Of a stretch of DNA of 64,000 bases, positions 8,296 through 16,307 are shown in pieces. The DNA lies in assembly GCF_002237445.1 (NCBI RefSeq), contig NZ_CP022527.1:1860001-1924000 (forward strand), in the 5' to 3' direction. Source of the DNA: Neisseria sp. KEM232 (GTDB lineage: Bacteria; Pseudomonadota; Gammaproteobacteria; Burkholderiales; Neisseriaceae). The first letter of the stretch is position 1; each line of letters opens with the position of its first letter. The notes beneath the pieces are model-generated. The model worked only from the letters and a program-made list of their open reading frames with translations. It was not told the origin of the DNA and ran no database searches. The position numbers and the translations under genes were made by a program.

Positions 8296-9351
8296 TTATT
8301 GCGGCAGTTTCACGGCCAGATCCTGCGGCCAGGCGGCGGTTTCGTCGGTTTTGACGAAGCCGTTGCCGGTCATGCCGCCTTTGAGCAGGCGGTTGTGGCG
8401 CAGGGCGGTGTCGGCGGGGATTTTCAGTTTCACTTTGAACATCAGTTTGGCGCGTTCGTTTTCGGTTTCCACCGACTTGGGCGTGAACTGGGCTTCGGCG
8501 GCGATGAATGAGATTTTGGCGGGGAAGACGGCGTCGATGCCGTCGAGGCGGATACGTGCTTCGCCGCCGACTTTCAGGCGGCTCATGGCAGCGGCGGGCA
8601 GGAAGATGTTCATCGAGACGTCGGCGGGGTCGAGCAGGCTGGCGATTTTCGAGCCGGCGGCAACGACGCTGCCGACTTCGGCGATTCTGTATTCCAGCCG
8701 TCCGTCTATCGGTGCGCGGATGTTCATGTCGTCGTTGGCCGAACCGGCGGCCTTCACGGCGGCGGCGGCCTGTTGCGCGGCGGCCTGTGCTTCGCTTTCG
8801 GCAGCACGGCTTTGGGCGACGGCGGCCTGTGCTTCGGCGCGGGCGGCTTCGGCGGCTTTGACGGCGGCCGAAGCGCGTTCGTAATCAGCATGGCGGCGTT
8901 CGGTTTCGGCGGGGGAGACGAGTCCGTCGGCCTGCATTTTGCGCGCGTTGTCCCATTCCATTTTGGCGACGCGCTGCTGTTGGCGGGCGGCTTCGCTGTT
9001 GGCTTCGGCTTTGGTTACGGTGCGCAGGGTTTGTTCTTGGGCGGCGCGGGCGCGGCGGACGCTGCCTTGGCGCAGTCGTTCGGCGGCCTGTGCTTCTTCG
9101 AGGCGGCTGCTGCTGGTTTCGGAGGAGAGTTCGGCGAGGATGTCGCCCGCTTTGATGTCGGTGCCTTCGTCAAAGGGCATGGCGCGGACGCGGCCGGGGT
9201 AGAGGGTGGCGACGTCGAGGCGGTTGAGTTCGAGGCGGCCGTTGGATTGGGCGATGCCTTGGGGCAGGGCGTCGCTCTGCCGGTGGTGATAGAGATAGGC
9301 GCCTGCGGCGAGGGCGGCGGCCAGGGCGGTCAGTAGGGCGGTTTTTTTCAC
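8296..9351 (-). CDS. HlyD-family periplasmic adaptor (membrane fusion protein)
   Basis: A 351-residue adaptor protein. Residues 1-22 form an N-terminal signal anchor. A biotinyl-lipoyl-like half (TLYPGRVRAMPFDEGTDIKAGDILAEL) follows, then a long Ala/Glu/Arg-rich coiled-coil hairpin (about 75-210), the second lipoyl half (IRAPIDGRLEYRIAEVGSVV) and a beta-barrel domain. Such proteins bridge an inner-membrane ABC or MFS pump and an outer-membrane channel; the sequence resembles YhiI/YbhG-type adaptors. No pump gene lies on either side, so its partner must be encoded elsewhere, or this is a remnant of a larger operon. Confidence 0.87.
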   Translation of the reverse strand: MKKTALLTALAAALAAGAYLYHHRQSDALPQGIAQSNGRLELNRLDVATLYPGRVRAMPFDEGTDIKAGDILAELSSETSSSRLEEAQAAERLRQGSVRRARAAQEQTLRTVTKAEANSEAARQQQRVAKMEWDNARKMQADGLVSPAETERRHADYERASAAVKAAEAARAEAQAAVAQSRAAESEAQAAAQQAAAAVKAAGSANDDMNIRAPIDGRLEYRIAEVGSVVAAGSKIASLLDPADVSMNIFLPAAAMSRLKVGGEARIRLDGIDAVFPAKISFIAAEAQFTPKSVETENERAKLMFKVKLKIPADTALRHNRLLKGGMTGNGFVKTDETAAWPQDLAVKLPQ

Positions 9352-9412
9352 GGGATGCGTCCATGCGCGGCAAAGGAAGCGCCGATAATATAACCGCCGC
9401 CGCAGCGGGGCA

Positions 9413-9475
9413 AGGCCGTCTGAAAGGCGGGATTGCCGTTTTTAACTTCGTTGAAGCTGCGTTTTCAGACGGCTT
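9413..9475. repeat. DUS pair enclosing an AACTTCGTTGAAG hairpin
   Basis: A DUS and its inverse enclose the sequence TTTTTAACTTCGTTGAAGC. The same arrangement recurs at 62585-62636, and a related one at 39317-39377. Here it lies between divergent genes, so a terminator role is doubtful. Confidence 0.5.
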
Positions 9476-9550
9476 TTGCGCGGCGCGGCGCGGGCTGGTA
9501 GAGTATGCGGCGTTCCGGGTGTGCCCGGAAAACGGAAGAAAGGATAGCTT

Positions 9551-10147
9551 ATGTTTGCATACCGTTATGCAGTATGCGCCGTTCTGGCCGCGGCGCCCGC
9601 CGTGCAGGCGGCGGAAAACCATCCCGCGCAGCAGCAGGTGCGCCGCAATATCGAGGATGTGTTGGGCATTGTGAAAAACGCGTCGCTGGACGAGCAGCAG
9701 AGAATCCGCCGCGTGGAGCAGTATGCCGACCGCTTTTTGGATTACGAGCGGCTCTCGGCAATGGCCGTCGGCCAGCCGTGGCGGCAGTTTGACGCGCGGC
9801 AGAAGCAGGAGTTTGTCCGTGCGTTTAAAGACATGCTGATCAGGATGTATGCCCGTTCGGCGATGATGGGCGCGCGCCGCGCCGAGGTGAAGGTGCTGCC
9901 GAAAATAACGGAACGCGGCGGCAAAACCGACGTTTATTCCGAAATCCGCACGCCCGAGGGCAAAAGATACGAGGTGGCCTACCAGCTCTATCCGAGCGGC
10001 GGGGTGTACAAACTCTACAATATCCAGGTGGACGGTGTGGGCATCGTTACCGTCTACCGCAACCAGTTCGGCGAGCTGATCGCGCAAAAGGGCATCGACG
10101 GCATGATCGAAACGGTGAAAAACAAGGGTTTGAAACGGGCGGATTAG
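9551..10147 (+). CDS. MlaC-family phospholipid-binding periplasmic protein (unlinked)
   Basis: A 198-residue secreted protein of the MlaC/Ttg2D family. A signal peptide (residues 1-20, cut after VQA) precedes the domain; hallmark stretches are QQQVRRNIEDVLGIV, RFLDYERLSAMAVGQPW and the C-terminal VYKLYNIQVDGVGIV. MlaC shuttles phospholipids between outer-membrane MlaA and the MlaFEDB complex. None of mlaA, B, D, E or F is adjacent here, so this is probably a stand-alone paralogue. It is followed by a DUS terminator. Confidence 0.88.
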   Translation: MFAYRYAVCAVLAAAPAVQAAENHPAQQQVRRNIEDVLGIVKNASLDEQQRIRRVEQYADRFLDYERLSAMAVGQPWRQFDARQKQEFVRAFKDMLIRMYARSAMMGARRAEVKVLPKITERGGKTDVYSEIRTPEGKRYEVAYQLYPSGGVYKLYNIQVDGVGIVTVYRNQFGELIAQKGIDGMIETVKNKGLKRAD

Positions 10148-10161
10148 CCGTGTTTCCCAAG

Positions 10162-10200
10162 AGGCCGTCTGAAATCCGGAAACCGGGTTTCAGACGGCCT
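10162..10200 (+). terminator. DUS inverted-pair terminator after mlaC-like gene
   Basis: AGGCCGTCTGAA and TTCAGACGGCCT enclose ATCCGGAAACCGGGT, which extends the stem; CTTT follows. Confidence 0.7.
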
Positions 10201-10301
10201 CTTTAATTGCGCGGACGCATTGTTTGACCTGGATTAAGGGCGTTTTGCGCCATGCCGCTAGAATGGCGCGTTTTGAAAAACAACAACAACGGGAAAACGC
10301 C

Positions 10302-10916
10302 ATGAACTTTTTCGACTGGACGTCGGATTTGGACACCGGCATCGGACAGGTGGACGAGCAGCACAAAATCCTTGTGCGCTGCCTGAACGAACTTTACGAA
10401 GCCAACCAAAACAAAGACACCGCCGCCGAAGGGCGGATTATCGGCGACCTGATACGCTACACCGTCGAACATTTCGCCGACGAAGAAAAACTGATGGACG
10501 ACGCGGGTTACCCATTGAGCCGCCAGCACAAGCAGATACACCGCCGCTTCGTCGACAAAGTGGGCGAAATGCAGACCGCACACAGCCGCGGCGGAGACAT
10601 CGGGCAGGAGCTGCTCGATCTGCTGCAATCCTGGCTGTTCACCCACATCAGCCACCACGACCGCGGCTTTATCCCCGTCGTGCAGAAATATCTGGCGCAG
10701 CGGCAGAAGGAGCAGGACGAATTGGCCGCCGAACGTGCCGTCAACGCCGCATTCGCCCAACCGCGCCGCCACGCCCATGCCGCGTTCGCCACCCTCGCCG
10801 ACGACGCGCCCGCGCCCGATAAGGCTGCCGCCGCAGAAGGGCAGGGCGGCCGCGAAGACACCGACCTGTTCGCCAAAGCGCGCCGGAACATTCAGAACCT
10901 GAAAATCTGGCGCTGA
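10302..10916 (+). CDS. bacteriohemerythrin
   Basis: A 204-residue protein with a complete hemerythrin domain in residues 1-135. All di-iron ligands are visible: His21, His57 and Glu61 (HFADE), His76 and His80 (HKQIH), His115 and Asp120. Bacteriohemerythrins bind O2 reversibly and act in oxygen storage, delivery or sensing in the cytoplasm. The last 70 residues are a charged Ala-rich tail without recognisable domain. The start MNFFDW is the usual family start; an in-frame ATG at 10224 would add a non-family extension. No regulator or signalling domain is fused. Confidence 0.93.
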   Translation: MNFFDWTSDLDTGIGQVDEQHKILVRCLNELYEANQNKDTAAEGRIIGDLIRYTVEHFADEEKLMDDAGYPLSRQHKQIHRRFVDKVGEMQTAHSRGGDIGQELLDLLQSWLFTHISHHDRGFIPVVQKYLAQRQKEQDELAAERAVNAAFAQPRRHAHAAFATLADDAPAPDKAAAAEGQGGREDTDLFAKARRNIQNLKIWR

Positions 10917-10929
10917 AAACGGATGCAAG

Positions 10930-10969
10930 AGGCCGTCTGAAAGCGGGTAAACCGGCTTTCAGACGGCCT
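10930..10969 (+). terminator. DUS inverted-pair terminator after hemerythrin
   Basis: AGGCCGTCTGAA and TTCAGACGGCCT enclose AGCGGGTAAACCGGCT, which can extend the stem. Confidence 0.68.
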
Positions 10970-11035
10970 CAGTCTGCCGCGCTGTTGCTTTTCGGCTCAC
11001 AAGGCGGCAATATCCGCAGCTTTGGCCGAATCCGT

Positions 11036-11064
11036 TTGCCCCCGCGCAAGGCCGCCCATATAAT
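11036..11064 (+). promoter_or_regulatory. sigma70-type promoter for potGHI
   Basis: TTGCCC (11036-11041) and a perfect TATAAT (11059-11064) with a 17-bp spacer. A Correia-like element starts 13 bp downstream, so it would be part of the transcript leader. Confidence 0.6.
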
Positions 11065-11076
11065 ACGCCGCTTTTT

Positions 11077-11182
11077 TATAGCGAAACAAAACAGAAAATC
11101 TACGGCGTTGCTGCGCCTTGCCGTACTACTTGTACTGTCTGCGGCTTGCTGCCTTGTATCTTTCCCATTTTGTTTCACTATA
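11077..11182 (-). mobile_element. Correia-like repeat element, copy A (106 bp)
   Basis: The ends are TATA-G(C/T)GAAACAAAA inverted repeats. The core, read on the minus strand, carries GATACAAGGCAGCAAGCCGC and TACGGCAAGGCGCAGCAACG, as in neisserial Correia repeat enclosed elements. It lies in the leader between the potGHI promoter and potG. Confidence 0.85.
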
Positions 11183-11298
11183 TTTCCGCAGCCGGACAAT
11201 GCCGAACGGACAACCGCTTCACCCCCGCATTGCCGGTTTACACATCCACCTTTCGAGTTCCGTTCCAGCCGGTATCGAGTTTCTTTGGAGCATTCAAG

Positions 11299-12417
11299 AT
11301 GACCACAGAATCCGCCGCCCAGCCCTATCTGCAAATCAGGGGGCTGGTGAAAAAATTCGGTGAAAACTTCGCCGTCAACCACATCAGCCTCAACATCGAA
11401 CAGCACGAAATCTTCGCCCTGCTCGGCAGCTCCGGCTCGGGCAAATCCACCCTGCTGCGCATGCTGGCCGGCATGGAAACGCCCTCGGAGGGCAGCATCA
11501 TCCTCGACGGACAGGACATCACCGCGCTCGCCCCCTACGAGCGCCCCATCAATATGATGTTCCAAAGTTACGCCCTGTTCCCGCACATGACCGTGGAGCA
11601 GAACATCGCCTTCGGCCTGAAACAGGACAAAGTGCCGCCCGCCGAAATCCAAGAGCGCGTCGACGAAATGCTGCGCCTCGTGCAGATGACGAAATACGCC
11701 AAACGCAAGCCGCACCAGCTCTCCGGCGGCCAGCAGCAGCGCGTCGCCCTGGCGCGCTCGCTGGCCAAACGCCCCAAACTGCTGCTGCTGGACGAACCGC
11801 TGGGCGCACTCGACAAAAAACTGCGCCAGCAAACCCAGCTCGAACTGGTGAACACGCTGGAAAAAGTGGGCGTAACCTGCATCATGGTAACGCACGACCA
11901 GGAAGAAGCCATGACCATGGCCACCCGCGTGGCGATTATGTCCGACGGCGAACTGCAACAGGTCGACACGCCCAGCAATATCTACGACTACCCCAACAGC
12001 CGCTTCACCGCCGAATTCATCGGCGAAACCAACATTTTCGAGGGCAAAGTGGCGCACAAAGACGACGCGCATGCCCTGATCGACTGCCCCGAGCTGCCGA
12101 GCAAGGTCTACACCGACCAGAAATTCGAGGCCGAAACGGGGCAGACCATCTGGGTGAGCATCCGCCCCGAAGACATCGACCTGCACAAGGAAAAACCGGC
12201 GCACCGCGACACGCACAACTGGGCGAAGGGCACGGTGAAAGACATCGCCTACCTCGGCAGCTACGCCATCTACCACGTGCAGACCGACAGCGGCCGCATC
12301 GTCAAAAGCCAGGTGCCCGCGCCCTACTGGTATGTGCGCAACCTCACGCCGCCGACCTGGGGCGACGAGGTGTATCTCGACTGGCCGGAAAACCAGCCCA
12401 CCCCGCTGACCCGCTAG
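11299..12417 (+). CDS. potG: putrescine ABC transporter ATP-binding protein PotG
   Basis: A 372-residue ABC ATPase that energises putrescine uptake. Walker A is GSSGSGKST (residues 43-51), the signature LSGGQQQR is near 142, Walker B LLLLDEP near 162, and the switch histidine lies in VTHDQEE. The C-terminal third is a TOBE-type regulatory domain. The RPINMMFQSYALFPHMTVEQ block is characteristic of PotA/PotG, and the order ATPase-permease-permease matches E. coli potGHI. ATG at 11299 follows TTTGGAG. The substrate-binding gene potF is not adjacent. Confidence 0.93.
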   Translation: MTTESAAQPYLQIRGLVKKFGENFAVNHISLNIEQHEIFALLGSSGSGKSTLLRMLAGMETPSEGSIILDGQDITALAPYERPINMMFQSYALFPHMTVEQNIAFGLKQDKVPPAEIQERVDEMLRLVQMTKYAKRKPHQLSGGQQQRVALARSLAKRPKLLLLDEPLGALDKKLRQQTQLELVNTLEKVGVTCIMVTHDQEEAMTMATRVAIMSDGELQQVDTPSNIYDYPNSRFTAEFIGETNIFEGKVAHKDDAHALIDCPELPSKVYTDQKFEAETGQTIWVSIRPEDIDLHKEKPAHRDTHNWAKGTVKDIAYLGSYAIYHVQTDSGRIVKSQVPAPYWYVRNLTPPTWGDEVYLDWPENQPTPLTR

Positions 12418-12433
12418 GAGGCCGTCTGAAATG
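12415..12433 (+). promoter_or_regulatory. DUS that doubles as the potH ribosome-binding site
   Basis: The 19 bases taggaggccgtctgaaatg hold the potG stop (TAG), a full Shine-Dalgarno AGGAGG, an exact AG-DUS (12419-12430) and the potH ATG (12431), all overlapping. Confidence 0.8.
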
Positions 12434-13405
12434 TCCGTCAATATCAAACGCCGCCTGCGCCCGGGGGGCAAATTCGTCATCGGCGTGCCCTATGTCTGGC
12501 TGCTGCTGCTGTTTCTCGTGCCCTTCTTTATTGTCCTGAAAATCAGCTTTGCCGAGCAGGACATCAAGATTCCGCCCTATACCGACCTGTTTGTCACCGA
12601 CCCCGAAACCGGCAAACAAGCCCTGCACATCGTCACGCAGAACTACAAGGAAATCTTCCAAAACTTCGGCGGCACGCTGTCGCAGATGTTCGGCCTCTCG
12701 TCCGCCGACGGCAACAGCAATATGTATCTGCGCACTTATTGGTCGTCGGTGAAAACCGCCTGCCTCACCACGCTGATCTGCCTGCTTGTCGGCTATCCGA
12801 TGGCCTACGCCATTTCGCGCGCCAAACCGGCCTACCGCAACGGCCTGCTTCTGGCCATCATGCTGCCGTTTTGGACGTCTTTCCTGCTGCGCGTCTACGC
12901 CTGGATGGGGCTGCTCAGCTCCAACGGCATCATCAACCACCTGCTGATGAAATACGGCATCATCAGCGAGCCGCTCGATATGTTTTACAACGCCTTCTCG
13001 CTGCAACTGGTGATGGTATACGCCTATCTGCCCTTTATGATTCTGCCGCTCTACACCCAGCTCATCAAACTCGACCACCGCCTGCTCGAAGCCGCATCCG
13101 ATTTGGGCGCGGGGCCGGTGAAGGCGTTTTTCTCGATCACCCTGCCGCTGTCGAAAGCGGGCATTATCGCCGGTTCGATGCTGGTGTTCGTGCCCGCCGT
13201 CGGTGAGTTCGTCATCCCCGATCTGGTCGGCGGATCGGACAACCTGATGATAGGCAAAGTGCTGTGGATGACCTTCTTCGAGCAGAACAACTGGCCGCTG
13301 GCTTCCGCGCTGGCCGTCGTCATGGTATTGCTGCTGGTCTTCCCCATCACGCTCTACCACCGCTACGAAACCCGCCAGCTGGAAGAAGGAGGCAAAAATG
13401 GCTAA
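12431..13405 (+). CDS. potH: putrescine ABC transporter permease PotH
   Basis: A 324-residue inner-membrane permease with about six helices. The N-terminal helix block VPYVWLLLLFLVPFFIVLKIS and the PPYTDLF motif match E. coli PotH. The coupling loop that contacts the ATPase is EAASDLGAGPVKAFFSITLP (EAA motif). It starts 13 bp after the potG stop, with its Shine-Dalgarno inside an uptake sequence. It forms the translocation pore together with PotI. Confidence 0.93.
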   Translation: MSVNIKRRLRPGGKFVIGVPYVWLLLLFLVPFFIVLKISFAEQDIKIPPYTDLFVTDPETGKQALHIVTQNYKEIFQNFGGTLSQMFGLSSADGNSNMYLRTYWSSVKTACLTTLICLLVGYPMAYAISRAKPAYRNGLLLAIMLPFWTSFLLRVYAWMGLLSSNGIINHLLMKYGIISEPLDMFYNAFSLQLVMVYAYLPFMILPLYTQLIKLDHRLLEAASDLGAGPVKAFFSITLPLSKAGIIAGSMLVFVPAVGEFVIPDLVGGSDNLMIGKVLWMTFFEQNNWPLASALAVVMVLLLVFPITLYHRYETRQLEEGGKNG

Positions 13406-14291
13406 ACGGCAAAACACCTCTTGGTTTCTGCGTGCCATGCTCTTCCTCGGCCTGGCCTTCCTCTACATCCCCCTGATTGTGTTGGTGGTGTATTCCTTCA
13501 ACGAATCCAAGCTGGTCACCATTTGGGGCGGCTTCTCCACCAAATGGTACGCCAAGCTGCTGGACAACGACCAAATCCTCGAAGCCGCCTGGCTGTCGCT
13601 GCGCATCGCCGTCGCCTCCTCGCTGGCCGCCGTCGTCCTCGGCACGCTGGCGGGCTACGCACTCGCCCGCATCAAGCGTTTTCGCGGCAGCACCCTGTTT
13701 GCCGGCATGGTGTCCGCACCGATGGTGATGCCCGACGTCATCACCGGCCTGTCCATGCTGCTGCTCATCATCCAAGTGCAGGGCATGATTCAGGAAATAT
13801 TCGGCCGCCAAGACTGGCTGGGCAACGGCTTCTTCACCATCTTCCTCGGCCACACCACCCTGTGCATGGCCTACATCACCGTCCTCATCCGCGCCCGCCT
13901 GAGCGAACTCGACCAGTCGCTGGAAGAAGCGGCGATGGACTTGGGCGCGCGGCCGCTCAAAATCTTCTTCGTCATCACCCTGCCGCTGATCGCCCCCGCC
14001 ATCGCCTCGGGCTTTTTGCTCGGCATCACCCTGTCGCTCGATGATTTGGTGATTACCTCCTTCCTGTCCGGCCCCGGCTCGTCTACCCTGCCGCAGGTCA
14101 TCTTCTCGCGCATCAAACTCGGCCTCGACCCGCAGATGAACGTTTTGGCCACCATCATCATCGGCGTTGTCGGCACACTCGTCATCGTCCTCAATTGGTA
14201 CATGATGCGCCACGCCACCCGCCGCGAACGCGAGGCCGCCGAAGCCGAGAGGCAGGAAAAACTGGCACTCGAACAGGCCATCCACCACTAA
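13398..14291 (+). CDS. potI: putrescine ABC transporter permease PotI
   Basis: A 297-residue permease, second half of the pore. VVYSFNESKLVTIWGGFSTK near the N-terminus and the EAA loop EEAAMDLGARPLKIFFVITL match PotI. It overlaps the potH stop by 8 bp behind GAAGGAGG, so translation is coupled. The C-terminus is about 15 residues longer than in E. coli and rich in Arg and Glu. No potF or potD follows; a binding protein must come from another locus. Confidence 0.93.
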   Translation: MAKRQNTSWFLRAMLFLGLAFLYIPLIVLVVYSFNESKLVTIWGGFSTKWYAKLLDNDQILEAAWLSLRIAVASSLAAVVLGTLAGYALARIKRFRGSTLFAGMVSAPMVMPDVITGLSMLLLIIQVQGMIQEIFGRQDWLGNGFFTIFLGHTTLCMAYITVLIRARLSELDQSLEEAAMDLGARPLKIFFVITLPLIAPAIASGFLLGITLSLDDLVITSFLSGPGSSTLPQVIFSRIKLGLDPQMNVLATIIIGVVGTLVIVLNWYMMRHATRREREAAEAERQEKLALEQAIHH

Positions 14292-14326
14292 ACCTCCTTG
14301 GCGGCACGCCGCCGCAAACGGCACAG

Positions 14327-14366
14327 AGGCCGTCTGAAAGCCCGATAAGGACTTTTCAGACGGCCT
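14327..14366 (+). terminator. DUS inverted-pair terminator after potGHI
   Basis: AGGCCGTCTGAA and TTCAGACGGCCT are 16 bases apart and followed by CTTTTT. Confidence 0.75.
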
Positions 14367-14434
14367 CTTTTTGCAACGGAGTCCGCGCCCAAACGCCGCT
14401 TAACCTGTGCCCCAAGTTCGCCTGTACCGGCAAA

Positions 14435-14540
14435 TATAGTGAGTCAAAATAAAAAAGATACAAGGCAGCAAGCCGAAGACAGTACAGATAGTACGGCAAG
14501 GCGCAGCAACGCCGTAGATTTTTTATTTTGGCTCACTATA
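14435..14540 (+). mobile_element. Correia-like repeat element, copy B (106 bp)
   Basis: TATAGTGAGTCAAAATA at the left and its near-perfect inverse TATTTTGGCTCACTATA at the right enclose the core with ACAGTACAGATAGTACGGCA. It ends in TA on both sides, the duplicated target of Correia elements. It lies between potI and the PPK2 gene. Confidence 0.92.
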
Positions 14541-14542
14541 AA

Positions 14543-14580
14543 GGCCGTCTGAAACCCCGTCCCCATCTTTCAGACGGCCT
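14543..14580. repeat. DUS inverted pair next to Correia-like copy B
   Basis: AGGCCGTCTGAA and TTCAGACGGCCT are 14 bases apart, starting two bases after the right end of the Correia-like element and just upstream of the PPK2 gene. Confidence 0.75.
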
Positions 14581-14675
14581 CCTGCCGCTTGGGAGCAAAG
14601 CGCGGATATGCTATCTTCCGCCCCTTCCGGCGCAACCGCATACCCGCCGCAACCACCCGACAAAGGAGCATAAAC

Positions 14676-15521
14676 ATGAACGGCAAAACCAAGAAAAAAG
14701 CAAAAATCAGCCTGAAAAAATACCTGAAAGAACTCAAACACCTGCACGGCGAACTCGTCGCTCTGCAACGCTGGGTGCAGCACGAAGGACTCAAAGTCTG
14801 CATCATCTTCGAAGGCCGCGACGGCGCGGGCAAAGGCGGCACCATCAAAGCCCTCACCGAACGCGTCAGCCCCCGCATCTTCCGCACTGTTGCCCTGCCC
14901 ACCCCCACCGAGCGCGAAAAAAGCCAAATCTACCTGCAACGCTACGTCCCCCACCTGCCTGCCGCCGGCGAAGTCGTCATCTTCGACCGCAGCTGGTACA
15001 ACAGAGCCGGCGTCGAGCGCGTGATGGGCTTTTGCAGCGAAGACGACTGCCGCCAATTCCTCGCCATCATGCCCTTCTTTGAAAAAGCCCTCACCGACAG
15101 CGGCATCATCCTCCTCAAATACTGGCTGGAAATCGACATGGCCGAGCAGGAACGCCGTCTGAAAAACCGCATCGCCGACCCGCGCAAAATCTGGAAACTC
15201 TCACCGATGGACATCGAATCCTACCACCGCTGGTACGACTACTCGCAGGCGCGCGACGACATGCTCGCCGCCACCGACACCTCCTGGGCACCATGGTTCG
15301 TCGCCGACAGCAACGACAAACGCACCGCCCGCCTCAACATCATCCGCCACCTCCTCGCGCAAATACCCTACCGCCACCTGCCCGCCCCCGACGTCTCCTT
15401 CCCCCCGCGCGACAAAGCGGGAGACTACCGCGAACCCGAACGCAGCTGCCGCATGGTCGACGACTACTACGGCACACAGGCGCAGCGCGCCGCCGCGCAG
15501 GAAGACGGAGAGGCCGTCTGA
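14676..15521 (+). CDS. ppk2: polyphosphate kinase 2 (PPK2)
   Basis: A 281-residue cytoplasmic kinase that moves phosphate between polyphosphate and nucleoside di- or monophosphates. Walker A is GRDGAGKGGT (about residues 48-57); the Walker B/lid block DRSWYNRAGVERVMGF starts near 104. Length and the single domain fit class I PPK2. The ATG at 14676 follows AAAGGAG at good spacing; an in-frame ATG 87 bp upstream has no such site. The last residues Glu-Ala-Val and the stop come from a DUS. It appears to be a single-gene unit. Confidence 0.92.
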   Translation: MNGKTKKKAKISLKKYLKELKHLHGELVALQRWVQHEGLKVCIIFEGRDGAGKGGTIKALTERVSPRIFRTVALPTPTEREKSQIYLQRYVPHLPAAGEVVIFDRSWYNRAGVERVMGFCSEDDCRQFLAIMPFFEKALTDSGIILLKYWLEIDMAEQERRLKNRIADPRKIWKLSPMDIESYHRWYDYSQARDDMLAATDTSWAPWFVADSNDKRTARLNIIRHLLAQIPYRHLPAPDVSFPPRDKAGDYREPERSCRMVDDYYGTQAQRAAAQEDGEAV

Positions 15522-15549
15522 AACAGCGTGAGAAGATTTCAGACGGCCT
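15511..15549 (+). terminator. DUS inverted pair containing the ppk2 stop codon
   Basis: The DUS at 15511-15522 contains the TGA stop and pairs with TTCAGACGGCCT at 15538-15549. Confidence 0.68.
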
Positions 15550-15592
15550 CCCAAATGCTAAAGAACACGTGCGTGGCAGAGCCACACACCTT

Positions 15593-15615
15593 ACGGCATA
15601 CGGGCTACGCTTGTT
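15593..15615. repeat. left inverted repeat flanking the AT-rich gene
   Basis: These 23 bases (beginning ACGGCATACGGG) match the reverse complement of 16308-16330 at about 19 positions. Just upstream, GTGCGTGGC and GCCACACAC form a small hairpin (15569-15590). Confidence 0.5.
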
Positions 15616-15642
15616 CCATTTAGGCAAATGCAAGGAGAAGTC

Positions 15643-16257
15643 ATGCTAAAAAGAATTCAAAAGATTGAAGACCGAGTTTATTCAGTAAAACTGCGTGACA
15701 ACCTTTATTCATTAGTGCAGCACAGACGCGAATATTTTTACGAGTTTTTTGATATATTTTTTACCGAACCAGAAAAAAATATATTTTTACCTACTGATTT
15801 AAATAATTTAAATATTTTAATGACACTCTGCTGCGCTCACAGCAGGCTAAAGGACTTCTTCTTGCGGGTAGAGAAAAATGTCATTCCTAATCGCAGACCT
15901 ATGCAAGATAAATTTTTGAGTTCTACCCATATGATGATGGTTCATTTGGCTAACGGTACAAAAGGGAAAAAACCTTCGGAAGTTTCTTTGATAAAAGTTC
16001 CAGATGTATTGAAATTTCTTTCATATGAAGTAATCATTCAAGAGTTGGACGAAGACAGGGATAAAGAAGCCATATGCCTGTACGAATTTTCTGGCATGTG
16101 GGGTAATTCTGAAAAGCTAAAAAATAAACTTATCCGTTATGTGGAAACCGGAGTTCTTTGGGGAGAAGATAAAGAATTTTTCTTTCCAAACTCTGAACCT
16201 TTTAAAAAGGAGAAGCCTGTTATTTATCCGTTTTCAGAGTTGATGGGAATACGGTAA
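15643..16257 (+). CDS. AT-rich hypothetical protein (orphan, possibly acquired)
   Basis: A 204-residue soluble protein with no signal peptide, which I do not recognise. It is rich in Lys, Glu, Phe and Asn and has the look of a contact-dependent or polymorphic-toxin immunity protein (WGEDKEFFFPNSEP motif near the end), but that is only an impression. Its codon use and base composition are far more AT-rich than both neighbours, which points to horizontal acquisition. ATG at 15643 has AAGGAG six bases upstream; an in-frame ATG at 15628 has no site. Imperfect inverted repeats (15593-15615 and 16308-16330) flank it. No toxin gene is adjacent. Confidence 0.72.
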   Translation: MLKRIQKIEDRVYSVKLRDNLYSLVQHRREYFYEFFDIFFTEPEKNIFLPTDLNNLNILMTLCCAHSRLKDFFLRVEKNVIPNRRPMQDKFLSSTHMMMVHLANGTKGKKPSEVSLIKVPDVLKFLSYEVIIQELDEDRDKEAICLYEFSGMWGNSEKLKNKLIRYVETGVLWGEDKEFFFPNSEPFKKEKPVIYPFSELMGIR

Positions 16258-16307
16258 TTGAAATAGATAGCAAGCGTAGCTTGGGTTGTTAAACCCAATA
16301 CCTTTCA

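Noticed and set aside
10224..10301. N-terminal extension of the hemerythrin from an upstream in-frame ATG
   Set aside because: The extension is not conserved and lacks a Shine-Dalgarno; MNFFDW is the usual bacteriohemerythrin start.
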